From: Sanderia malayensis
Lineage: Eukaryota; Cnidaria; Scyphozoa; Semaeostomeae; Pelagiidae
Assembly: GCA_013076295.1 (NCBI GenBank)
Contig: RQOL01000024.1
Coordinates: 4,045,158 to 4,109,157 of the forward strand
Reading direction: 5' to 3'
Length of the DNA: 64,000 nucleotides
Position numbers and translations under genes: made by a program. Under the pieces are notes generated by a model. It was not told the DNA's origin and did no database searches. It saw only the letters and a program-made list of their open reading frames with translations. This document shows positions 20,201 to 30,337 of this stretch, piece after piece. Every line of letters begins with the position of its first letter. Position 1 is the stretch's first letter.

Positions 20201-21277
20201 ATCAAAGGCGTTTGTCCTGAGGGTCTCACTGGATCTAATTGTGAAAGATATTCAAATATTTGTAACAGTAATACATGCGGCACATTCCAAGTTTGTGTTA
20301 GCCACGTGGAATGGGTTTTGAAGTACATGTGTTTTTATTTGCTCTTGCTATAATTTCTTTGAGCAAAATACTATGGAGTAAGTATTATGGAGTTTCCGTA
20401 TCATGTGATTATATTATCTTCCAGGTGTATTTCCCCGTCAAATCAGATTCCAGTCTTGTTACGTCAGTCTTACATGACTGTTTCAGTACCTGAAAATCAA
20501 TATAAAATTGAAGCATACGTTGAGTCAATACTGGAAGGGACAAGACCCGCAGGACAGACTCTCTCGTCAATTTTCTCTAATAATGGTAAGCCCCTTTCTT
20601 TTTATGTATGAATCTCAACCGAAATGACCATAACTGTATACACGGCCAAGTGTTTCTAACTACAGCTAGAGATGTTTATAATGATGTTGCATGATTTTGA
20701 AACAATCATGTATTTGTGTAATGCCACCATATTTTATCAATGATATTGCTCTATATCAGCCATCATAATGTTCACATTCGTACAACTTGTATTCCTTACC
20801 ATATGTGGCTGGTTAAATGCCATAGATGTTGCAGAACATGCAACATCTATGATTGATTGGCTCCATTTTTATCTTGAAGTGATCAACAAAAGGCATTGTT
20901 ATTTACCACCAAAGAATTTTTACGCGGAGATTGTTACGTCACGGAGCGTTTCAACTTACACACACGTCATATTCGTAATAATGAATCCTAAAAGTAAGTA
21001 CACAGCATTTCCAAGGACAAATATATGTCAAATGCTCACCGGAACAGACGTGCGTTGTGTCACTGAAGCAGATTGCAAGCTACTTGAGCGCCACGGAATC
21101 AACTGTCTGTTTAAATTTGATGGCGGAGGATCCGGCAGTGGACGTGGCAAAAATAAAGGAATGTCATGGGAATCCTATCTTGGGATGGGTTCTGCGATTG
21201 CTTTCGCTTTGTTTATTTCGGGCCTGTTTTATTGCAAATGCAAATGCAAATGCAACTCCCAAGTTGGCGTTTTGTAA
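17204..21277 (+). CDS. TSP1-EGF-cadherin transmembrane receptor, short paralogue 1 (613 aa)
   Basis: Exons 17204-17327, 18031-18240, 18366-18952, 19317-19533, 20178-20322, 20425-20585, 20880-21277; all phases join. Order: signal peptide ([16 protein letters not shown]), Arg6 and Pro6 run, TSP1 domain (WSSWSTCS..C) formed across the first intron, EGF, calcium-type EGF ([10 protein letters not shown]), two cadherin repeats, EGF ([11 protein letters not shown]), the membrane-proximal Cys module, TM helix near residue 590, and a 14-residue tail with an alternating CKCKCKC run. Against the long paralogue at 30338, exon 3 has lost the sushi-like segment and two cadherin repeats in one in-frame deletion after the EGF, and all later cadherin exons are absent. 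The donor of the last EGF exon is a weak GTACAT. Likely role: cell-surface adhesion or decoy receptor without the signalling tail. Expression is unproven. Confidence 0.82.
19972..20079. mobile_element. MITE with pogo/Tigger-like terminal inverted repeats
   Basis: A 108-bp element with nearly perfect 27-bp inverted ends, TACAGTGGAATCCCGCTATA and its complement, flanked by TA. Ends of the CAGTGGAA...ATAACGAAC type are typical of non-autonomous pogo/Tigger (Tc1-mariner) elements. It lies in intron 4 of the 613-aa receptor. Confidence 0.85.
20821..20851. repeat. Perfect 13-bp hairpin in the last intron of paralogue 1
   Basis: CATAGATGTTGCA, a 5-bp loop GAACA, then the exact complement. The same hairpin is kept in paralogue 2 at 25335-25365. 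It lies just before the 3' splice site in copy 1, while copy 2 carries about 325 extra bp after it. Confidence 0.8.
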
Positions 21278-22255
21278 AACCTGGTTTTCTCTTGTCGTAA
21301 TTCGCGTAAGAAGCAGGGAAGCTCTACCCTGCTTCAAATAGAACTCACTTTTATTTGATTTCTACTTCAAGTGGAAATCGGCGACTATTCTGTACAGTGT
21401 TCACATTTTCCGTAACTTATGTAGGAAGCAAGATTTAAATGTATTAGGAGCATTTATTGGTTACATTCCATGCTGTTGCTATTTGATGTTATTATATGTT
21501 GTCATAATGCTTTTGGAATGTCTCTTTGTTGTAGTCTTGGCACAACAATTGCCTCTTTTGCAATCAATAACCCTGATGTCACCATGGAAGCAATAGTCCT
21601 TTGGGTGTTGATGAGCAGCACGTCTATTTGTAAATACTTGAACGATTGCAAAATGAGACGATTGACAAACAATTCAATGAAAAAGAGCTTTTCCATTGAA
21701 TTCATTGTTATTCCACAAGAAAGAGTAAGATATTCCTCCAATGCAAAACTCGATAAAAACAAAATAATATCAGTCGACTGACAAAGAATTATTTTACTTT
21801 ATGACTGTGTAATTGCTCCAGCGGTATTGACAACGTGCGACATGATGTATTTTAGTTTACGGCAAGTAATCACTGAGATTTACTTTCATGCAAAATTTGA
21901 TTTTGAGTGTAACCCATTGTACGTGGGCTTGAAAGGGGCATGAGCGTAAGCGAATGCAGCGCACGAAGTTCGCCTACCAGTCAACTGATCTTGAAGTTTT
22001 ATTTTCCGTACGAATAGTTCCACACAGCACGCGCATTTCAATTTATTTTTATCGGTGATCGCTAATGCGTTCAATGCGCTAATTTCCATTGTCTCAGATT
22101 TAGATCAATGTTCGGGGACATATTATTGCGGGTCCGATGCAAATTCCAATCTGGTGTAACATGTGATTACCATTGCAGAATTAGCTGCTGCAAGTTGCCA
22201 ACTTTCACACTCTCGCTCAAGCGTGACGGCGTTGTTTTACTGCTTACAGCGCAAA

Positions 22256-22263
22256 TATAAATA
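22256..22263 (+). promoter_or_regulatory. Candidate TATA box of paralogue 2
   Basis: TATAAATA preceded by the block GCTTACAGCGCAAATA, which also occurs upstream of the His/Asp-rich exon (about 28815). It lies about 330 bp before the ATG. The shared block suggests a conserved core promoter, though the transcription start is unknown. Confidence 0.4.
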
Positions 22264-22586
22264 GGGCAAGTGATCGGGATTTCGTACGCTCTGCAATGCT
22301 CTTTAGAGACCCTTTCCTTCTCAGAAATAACTTCAAAACAAAAACAAAGCGGAACTTCATCAACATTGTTGACGAAGTGATGTGCCCAAAAAATTAACCA
22401 ATGAGAAGCTAACAAATTCAAAGTGCTACGTGCGTGCAAAGCGTCTAATTTAATTGGTAAATAGCCATTCACAAGATTGAATGCTCTTAAGGTGTTACGC
22501 CTGTAAGGTTCAAATTTTGCGATTTTAGTGTTTCATATCGGTCGGATAAAAAAGCAAGTTAACTTCAACAAGTATACAATACAAGC

Positions 22587-25500
22587 ATGAATTCCCGCAC
22601 ATGTTGGATGCTAGTTGTGTTTCTTGCTATTTTTGTTGATAATGGCATGGCGTGGCGCCGAAGAAGAAGAAGAAGAAGAGCTCCACCTCCACCACCGCCT
22701 AATTGCGGCGTAAGTGGTATGTCCGCTCTGCCTACCAACCACGTTTGTTTGCTATATGCGTGCGACATGATAATAGTAGTTATGGCTTTAGTTTTAGATT
22801 TGGAATCAACTTGTCCTCGTTATTCTAATTTAACAAATTTAATTCTTCATTGCTAATTGCTTCATTATTCTTATTTAATTACCCTGGTCAGCCTCGGCCT
22901 AAAGCTGAGCTAACAAGAAAAAATGTTGCGTGCATGGCAACGATTTAATCAAGGGTTGACTCAACATTGCCATCAGAAGCAATTTATGTTGCGAAATTTC
23001 CATAAGTAGACTGCGAAGACTCTATCAGTCATTGTCAAAGCATTCAGTCTTCTAGGCTCCGCACAATCTGACTTGACTGCTTAAGTCAGACCTACCATAT
23101 CATTTGAACTTTTCAGAAAATTCCAACCCCGTTAATTCTGACCTGTCGCATCAAATAAGCACCAAAGATTAGCCAGTCAATTACTTGTCATTTCGATGTT
23201 TGTTTACATCTGATGTCAATGTTCAATGCATTATTCTTTCAGCTTGGAGCAGTTGGTCTACATGCTCACGATTTTGCTCAGTTGGTACACAGTCAAGAAC
23301 AAGATACGTAACATATAGGCCAAGTGCATCTTGCATTCAGCCAAGCTTGACAGAAAGTCGTCAGTGTGGTGTGACTAACGCTGGATGTGCCCACAACTGC
23401 GACAATGCTAATCACGTTTGCATATGTAGAGCTGGTTACAAATTAATGACAGGTATGCTGTTCAAACATGGGGCCAGCAGTTTATATATACCGTATTTTC
23501 TTAATAAAGTGACGTGGACATTTATTACTTCTAGCATTTTTAGGGTGTGTTTATTTGAGATGGCGTTAAATGCAAATTATGGGTAACACGAAAACAGTAT
23601 CACAGTATCTGTTGGCCCCCAAAAAAACAGTTGCTTTGCTGTACCTTGTCTTATCGAGCAAGAACGGAAATAGTATTGATCACCAAGGTTTTGTACAATG
23701 AATTCATATCTACTAAGGAAGTGTGTCAACCCACTATCAGGCCTATACTACAAACGTCGGGCCATTGCCGTACCGTGCTGGCACAATTTGACACGTCTGT
23801 TCAATCCAGACGTCGTGCCTAGGCGTGCCAGAAATCATCAGCCGAGTTCAATATGATCTGACACGGCCAAAGCACGGCGTTTGTTTAGGGTGAATTCCTT
23901 AATTGACTGCGCAGGCTAGAGCTGGGGAAAGTAGTCATTACTTCGATCTTGCAATGGTACTGTAACGCTAAGGTTTGATTTCATTAAGATAACGAGCTTG
24001 CAGTGCGACTGGGGTACGGCTGGCCCAAGGCCGCCAATGTACCACTTGAGTTTTTTTTTACCTTCTTTCTTCCATTCTGCGTTTCCTTTTAATTATATAC
24101 TCTATTTATGCTTACAATGATAATAAAAACAAGCGTGGTAACATCATGCCCCATTCCTGTCCGCATGGGACACGTACCGTTTATTGGCACGCGTCTTTAC
24201 ACTTTCAAGTGAGTGGACCAACCAACCACGCTTACATACAACACTGTTAACATGTAAGTGTCAAATACAATTTAAGCAATTGTAACCAAACAACGACCCA
24301 CATAACAGTAGTTATGGGACATAGCATGCTTTTATGGTGCCTTGAAGTCTTGAAATTAATCGCTTGTTTCAGAGGAGTTTTATTAGGCTCAAACATACAA
24401 CAATCAGAGTGGTTCTGCTAATTCTATCCAAAGATTATTGTTTTATGGGAGCAAATCGATTGTTTAATGATTCTTTGTTTTTGAATATTGTAGATGGAAA
24501 AGGTTGTCAAGTCATCAATAAATGTTCGCCAAATGATGGTAAAGATATCTTACTTCACTGCATATATCCACATATTTATATACAATGCATCCCAGTTAGA
24601 AATTACTTCCATTTATCATAGCATTGCACGACTAATCAGTTATATTTCTATTTTGATTCCAGCATCCACCTGTACTCCTCCTCGCATCAGATCATCGAAT
24701 TTCAAATGCGTTTGTCCCAAGGGTTTCACTGGACCTAATTGTGAAAGATATTCAAATATTTGTAACACTACTACATGTGGCACATTCCAAGTTTGTGTTA
24801 GCCATGTGGAATGGGTTTTGAAGTACATGTTTTGTTTTGTGTTTTAATTTTCTCTCCTCCTGTTAAATTTTCCTGGAGCCAAATACTACGGAAAACTATA
24901 TGGAGTTTCCGTATCATGTGATTATGTTATCTTCCAGGTGTATTTCCCCGTCAAATCAGATTCCAGTCTTGTTACGTCAGTCTTACATGACTGTTTCAGT
25001 ACCTGAAAATCAATATAAAATTGAAGCATACGTTGAGTCAATACTGGAAGGAACAAGACCCGCTGGACAGACTCTCTCGTCAATTTTCGCTAATAATGGT
25101 AAGCCCCTTTCTTTTTTATGTATGAATCTCAACCGAAATGACCATAACTGTATACACTGCCAAGTGCTTCTAACTACAGCTAGAGATGTTTATTCTGCTT
25201 GTTCATGATTTGGGAATAATCATGTATTTGTGTAATGCCACCATATTTTATGAATGATATTGCTCTTTGTCAGGCATCATAATGTTCACATTTGTACAAG
25301 TTGTATTCCTTACCATATGTGGCTTGTTAACTGTCATAGATGTTGCAGAACATGCAACATCTATGATCATGTATGATCAGAACATGTTGTACAGTATATA
25401 TGTGAAGACGATGCGATGCAAGATCCTATATTGAAAGAGCATGCAGTTAGCTAGATATGCATTCGGCAGGCATTGATAAGATATCTCTGCTATTATGGAC

Positions 25501-26131
25501 GCAGTTTCCAATTATGCATTTGATAATCTTTTACTCTGCTCTCAATAATATGAAAACAATTTTCAGATAGCTACTGGTCACAAAAATATATGTTTACATT
25601 TTTGATGGTGGTACTGTAACTCACTGCACCTTTCAATTCCAAAGTGTTTTCTAAATTCTGTCTGTGTTCCTGATTCCCAACCCTGCTGATTCCTACTAGT
25701 TGCCATACATTGATTGGCTCCATTCTTATCTTGAAGTGATCAACAAAAGACATTGTTATTTACCACCAAAGAACTTTTACGCGGAGATTGCTACGTCACG
25801 GAGCGTTTCAACTTACACACAAGCTATATTCGTAATAATGAATCCTAAAAGTAACTACACAGCGTTTCCAAGGACAAAAATCTGTCAAAAGCTCATTGGC
25901 ACAGACGTGCGTTGTTTCACTGAAGCAGATTGCAAGCTACTTGAGCGCCAGGGAGTCAACTGTCTGCTTAAATTTGATGGCGGAGGAGGATCCCGTAGTG
26001 GAAGTGGCAAAAGTAAAGGAATGTCATGGTTTTCCTCACTTGGCTTGGGCATTGCATCCGTTATTGTTTTGGTTATTGTTTACAAAGTTTTTATGAATTG
26101 GGAAAGATTCAACAGGGTTGGCGCTTCGTAA
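22587..26131 (+). CDS. TSP1-EGF mini-receptor, short paralogue 2 (366 aa, no cadherin repeats)
   Basis: Exons 22587-22716, 23243-23452, 24494-24538, 24663-24822, 24938-25098, 25737-26131; phases join. Order: signal peptide almost identical to paralogue 1, Arg8 and Pro6 run, TSP1, EGF, a 45-nt remnant of the calcium-EGF exon, EGF (CPKGFTGPNCE), membrane-proximal Cys module, TM helix (LGIASVIVLVIVY) and a tail of about a dozen residues. Exon 3 begins like its homologues (DGKGCQ) but now ends at a donor GGTAAAG after 45 nt; the rest has decayed. The new donor is in phase 1, so the shortened exon splices cleanly onto the EGF exon and the whole cadherin region is removed. It could be a functional mini-receptor or a gene on its way to loss. 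The open frame in the last three exons argues for the former. Confidence 0.75.
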
Positions 26132-26190
26132 TGCAGCATTAAATTTTAATATTTTACTTCAGCTTAAAAGAATGGTTTTTTTAAGGCATG

Positions 26191-26637
26191 TACCGTAAAT
26201 CCTCGAATAAGCCCCCACGTTCGAATAAGCCCCCCCTCGATTAAGCCCCCACCTAAAATATCATTTTTGCAAATAAACCCCCTTCGAATAAGCCCCCATG
26301 GGGTCTTATTCGAGGGAAGCATAAGTGCAGAATAATATCTTATTTCGAGAAAGCCCCCACAGGACAATAGCTATACGGTATCACTTCCTATGACTCGAGA
26401 GAAAAAAGCAAAAAGAAACGCGATTTTCGTGATGATAAACAAATTATAATTTTTGTTAGATCTTCCACACAGCACTGTGTGAAAAAGTTTAGCTGATTGA
26501 GAAAATTATGCTGTCTTTTTTCTGTCAACCTTTGAGGAAAAAGCAAAACTTTGAAATAAGCCCCCCTCGAATAAGCCCCCACCCAAAAATTCATTTTTGC
26601 AAATAAGCCCCCGGGGGCTTATTCGAGTATTTACTAT
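26191..26637. mobile_element. MITE, GAATAAGCCCCC family, copy 1
   Basis: About 447 bp starting TACCGTAAATCCTCGAATAA and ending with the complement, slightly decayed (CTTATTCGAGTATTTACTA). Sub-terminal repeats of GAATAAGCCCCC occur at both ends. A second copy at 29430 is similar along its full length. No coding capacity; it is a non-autonomous DNA transposon. Confidence 0.88.
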
Positions 26638-26702
26638 ATATATATTGTCCGTGCTTGAGAACGAACAACGTTGTTACGCTTATCCTGTCAAGCCAGGTTT
26701 AC

Positions 26703-26828
26703 ATTTTTGTGGCTACTGCCTCGATGAAGAGGCAGAGCCACTATGCTATCGTCTTGAGTGAGTGAAAGAAATTCGTTAATCACGAGGATTCTCGGTTTTT
26801 TCATCGTTAACGATTCTCGGTAACTATT
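26703..26828. mobile_element. GTGGCTACTGCCTC hairpin element, copy A
   Basis: A 126-bp sequence that opens with a strong hairpin (GTGGCT-CTGCCTC / GAGGCAG-AGCCAC around GATGAA) and ends GGTAACTATT. A 142-bp copy lies at 35336 and differs mainly by four extra GAGT units. It is a small dispersed, probably non-autonomous repeat; class unknown. Confidence 0.75.
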
Positions 26829-26890
26829 AAATTAATAGTTGCAATCAAGAACCCTGATGTCACCATGGAAGCAATAGTCCTTTGGGTGTT

Positions 26891-28008
26891 CAAATAATTT
26901 TTGTTGCTTCGAAGACTTCTCTCTTCCGCTATATCGTAACTGAATAGCAAATAGCTCGGAAAGCAATTTTGAATTCATAAGAACTCGTTAGTTTGGTTCT
27001 GAAGCATAGTTCAACTGCTCTCAAGAGACTAAAATTGTGACTGGCATGCATTGAATAAAGATTGTCTTATTCTTCTCATGCAAATGTGTTCAACCATAGT
27101 TATTCAACCTTTGACGGGTTGCATTGAATACCTCTTTATCATTCAAATGTATTATGGTATTGCAGTTTGAAGATCGCAAGAGGGAAAACAGTGTACTGGT
27201 CAACGAAACTCACAATGTCTTATTAATTAATAATTACGTCTGGCATTAAAAATTTACCAGTAGCGACAACCTGAGCATTTTCCAATAAATATTTTCCGTG
27301 GCAAATATCACTTAAGTATCAGAAGCTTGTACAAAATGGGAAATGGTAGATTTACAGCCATTCATTCTCAGTAGCGTCGTGAATACAGGCGCTAACAAAG
27401 GTAGAGATATACGACATTAAATTGTTGCGCAATAGTTTACCTTACCATGAAGGTATGTCAACTGATTTTGCATGAAACGAGCTACTTTAGTTTAAAATAA
27501 TATATCATTTTGCTATATATATTTGCCCATGCTTTGATATACATATCAAAGCAAGCAGCAGGGCCTTCTTTGCATAAATGTAAAATTTTGTAGGGAAAAT
27601 AAGTTGCTTCGATGGTGAATAAAAGTAGCCGCAACAACTATAAGTGCCTCCTTATTTCTTGCATTTTAAGCTTTGATTAATTGCAAATATCAATGTTATT
27701 TCCATTTTATGTCACGCTCATAGATTTGGACCTAGCTTCTAGTGTAGTAGCTAATATTGCTTTTGGGTAATTTTTGACAAGGTGTTGGAGAGAGAGTAAC
27801 AATGGTCGTTTCAGCTTCTCAAATTTATATTAACAAGGGATATCCTATCCGAATATTTGCGCTGTGGAGATGTGCAGATTACCGTAATCAGCTGGAACAG
27901 CCTGGATGAACTTTGTATGTTAGTACAAGAAAGGGATGGCTATGGCCTACAGAAGGCAACATTTCTTTGTTGGCCTGAAATCGTAGCTTTTTCCTGGATT
28001 TACATTGG
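26891..28008. other. Intergenic stretch with no recognised gene
   Basis: AT-rich DNA between the duplicated units and the long receptor locus. I find no exon with support, no tRNA and no clear mobile element before the small foldback at 28009. Confidence 0.4.
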
Positions 28009-28141
28009 CTATTACTAAAATGCTGAATGATCAGGAATGAAACGAAGCATTCCTGTTCATTCCTGTTCATTCCTCCTTCGTTCCTGTTCATTCCTGTTCG
28101 TTCCTGTTCATTCCTGTTCATTCAGCATTTTAGTCATAGCC
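28009..28141. mobile_element. Foldback element with an internal 10-bp satellite
   Basis: Inverted ends ACTAAAATGCTGAATGA (28014-28030) and complement (28119-28135), inside an 11-bp direct repeat ATTTACATTGG at 27998-28008 and 28142-28152 that looks like a target-site duplication. Between the arms is an array of about seven units of ATTCCTGTTC (28049-28122). It appears non-coding. Confidence 0.7.
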
Positions 28142-28833
28142 ATTTACATTGGATAAAATGTAAACTTGTTGAAATAACAAGCAACATGAACGGAGCCACT
28201 AGCACGATCACGCACAGCGACCGAGGACCGAGCATTTTTGACTCGTTGGAAGCATCAGTTGAAAAGAAGAAAGTTTTCTAGCTGTAATGCTTATGCAACT
28301 AATACAACAATTATAGTATTTCACTTTTGTTTTGGGAAATGAAATTTTTTTAACTTTGATGAAACAAGATCGAAAATTGAAGTCAAAATGATTGCTTGAG
28401 TGGTCTCAAAACAAATGTTTTTTAATTTGCTGCGTTCAATCCTGAAAATTGAATCCAGGGTATTTTATGTCCAGGAGTTTAAAAACGTGAATATTCAATA
28501 AAATTAGTTATTCGGTTTTGCTCAAGCTCAACTTTTAGCTTCGCAACGTTTGTCTTTAATTTGATATTGATATTATTTTCTTCACTTTCTTCACTTCATC
28601 ACGTTTCAATACATTGATTGTTCCGTTGTTTGACATTAATGCGCGCGCACGTATTATTGTGGGTGTTTGGCAAATCCTAATCTGGTAAACAATACGCTAA
28701 ACTAGCCATTGTTGTAGCCATTGTCTTTATGGAATTAGCTGCTGCCATTGGCCAATTTCTCGCCTTCTCACTGAAGCGTATATCCTGCACACCGTCTGTA
28801 TTTTAATATTTGCTGCTTACAGCGCAAATAACA

Positions 28834-29272
28834 ATGAAGTGTCCTTATCAACATGAATTAACCAGTCGTCATTGTGTAAAAAGCCCTTGCTTTTATCAAC
28901 ATATTTTTAAATTTCTTGCTCATTTTTTTATTCTGAGTTTATTATTGTATAGAAACACCTGCAAATGTTCAATGCGAGCTTTGCATTTTAATCACAGAAC
29001 TTTTTGTTTGGGTTGCTGTTGTTGTTGCTGACATCATTGCAACATACAAATGGAAACCATGAAGACCATGATGATCACCATGACCACGATGACCACGATG
29101 ATCACCATGATCACGATGACCACGATGACCACGATGATCACGATGATCACGATGATCATCATAATTATAACAATACAAGAAGAAGATGGGGTGGTTCGCA
29201 TAATGCAACAAGAAGAGCATGGTTCCGAAGACAAGGAGAAGTCAGAGGAAATTGTCAAACAAATGGTAAATT
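28834..29272 (+). CDS. His/Asp-rich secreted first exon(s) of a receptor paralogue, partial
   Basis: The exon from 28998 (after TTTTAATCACAG) reads a Leu-rich signal segment (GLLLLLLTSLQHTNG), then about 35 residues of His and Asp (DDHDDH repeats), an Arg/Trp stretch (TRRRWGGSHN), then GNCQTN and a donor GGTAAAT in phase 1. The plan and phase equal the first exons at 17204, 22587 and 30338 (signal, low-complexity, Arg, then NCxVS). There is no in-frame ATG in this exon; a possible upstream exon 28834-28875 (ATG then 14 codons, GT donor, phase 0) would supply one. The next compatible exon is the TSP1 exon of the long receptor at 31188. His/Asp runs commonly bind divalent metals; that role is inference. 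Confidence 0.45.
29061..29160. repeat. GATGACCAC/GATCAC tandem repeat
   Basis: Short imperfect repeats of GATGACCAC and CATGATCAC type. In one frame they encode His/Asp; other frames would give Met/Thr or Val/Ile runs. The repeat is likely slippage-prone. Confidence 0.85.
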
Positions 29273-29429
29273 TATTAGAAGAGTTTTTTTCAACTCCATC
29301 AGGCTTGAAAAAATCTTCTAACAATCTTTGAAGGCATTGTTTCTAACTATTTTCATATTTTCATATTATCATATTTTCATTATTTTCATACTCTCATTTT
29401 CGAAATAAAGAACGTTCCAAGGTCCCAAC

Positions 29430-29899
29430 TACCGTAAATCCTCGAATAAGCCCCCACGTTCGAATAAGCCCCCCCCTCGATTAAGCCCCCACCTAAAAAT
29501 CATTTTTGCAAATAAGCCCCCCCTCGAATAAGCCCCCATGGGGTCTTATTCGAGGGAAGCATAAGCGCAGAATAATATCTTATTTCGAGAAAGAACCCAC
29601 AGGACAATAGCTATACAGTATCACTTCCTTTGACTGGAGACAAAAAAGCAAAAAGAGCCCCGATTTTCGTGAAGATAAACAAATTATACGTTTTATTAGA
29701 TCTTCACACAGCACTTTGTGAAAAAAGTTTAGCTGATTGAGAAAACTATGGAGTCTTTTTACTATCAACCTTTGAGGAAAAAGGCAAAACTTTGAAATAA
29801 GCCCCCCCCCTCGAATAAGCGCCCCCCTCGAATAAGCCCCCACCCAAAAATTCATTTTTGCAAATAAGCCCCCGGGGGCTTATTCGAGGATTTACGGTA
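29430..29899. mobile_element. MITE, GAATAAGCCCCC family, copy 2
   Basis: About 470 bp with good terminal inverted repeats: TACCGTAAATCCTCGAATAA at the left and TTATTCGAGGATTTACGGTA at the right. It matches the copy at 26191 along its length. The intact ends and TA flanks suggest a Tc1/mariner-like mode of mobilisation. Confidence 0.92.
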
Positions 29900-30337
29900 T
29901 ATCATACCAAAGCGAAAGGAAATAGAAATATTTCGAGAAAGCAAATGTTCGAGATAGCTGTTGTTAATTGCATTTCGCTTTTTCAAAGCAGTAAAATGTC
30001 AAAGTTAAAAATTCCGTAATGACCCAGACGGATGGCCAATTTTTTGAGGCCCGCAGCCGTCTCACCCTTTTGAAGATTGGGAAATTCTTTGCCACCCAAA
30101 CCACCAACCCGATAGCCTGATCGAAATAAAAAGAATTCAGACAATGAGTGATGCTGTGCTTGTGACGACGACGATAATTTATTTGATCAAAACAAATCGA
30201 ATCGAATGTTTCAGTATCTGGGAAGGATTTTTACATAGACTCATCAACGTCAAGTCAACATCAAACTAAATTGGATTTTATTTTATCATCTCGGTCATAT
30301 CCAATCTAACGACTAACAAATATAAAATACGACGAAC

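Larger units (their letters stand above)
16495..26890. repeat. Tandem segmental duplication of a 5-kb receptor unit
   Basis: The block beginning GCACGTCTATTTG at about 16495 recurs at 21615, so unit 1 is about 16495-21615 and unit 2 about 21615-26890. The end of unit 1 (CACCATGGAAGCAATAGTCC, near 21580) recurs near 26862, which places the break. Each unit carries one short receptor gene plus near-identical promoter sequence (17.0-17.2 kb and 22.3-22.6 kb). Confidence 0.88.

Noticed and set aside
27888..28121. Asn/Arg/Glu repeat ORF (MNRNEQ type)
   Set aside because: Produced by the ATTCCTGTTC satellite inside a foldback element.
28049..28122. CRISPR-like array of 10-bp units
   Set aside because: Head-to-tail satellite with no unique spacers, in a eukaryotic genome.
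29034..29324. Val/Ile- and Met/Thr-repeat frames over the His/Asp exon
   Set aside because: Shadow frames of the same repeat; only the His/Asp frame has a signal segment, NC motif and in-phase donor shared with paralogues.
30321..30328. TATAAAAT as TATA box for the long receptor
   Set aside because: It ends about 10 bp before the ATG, too close to direct that start.
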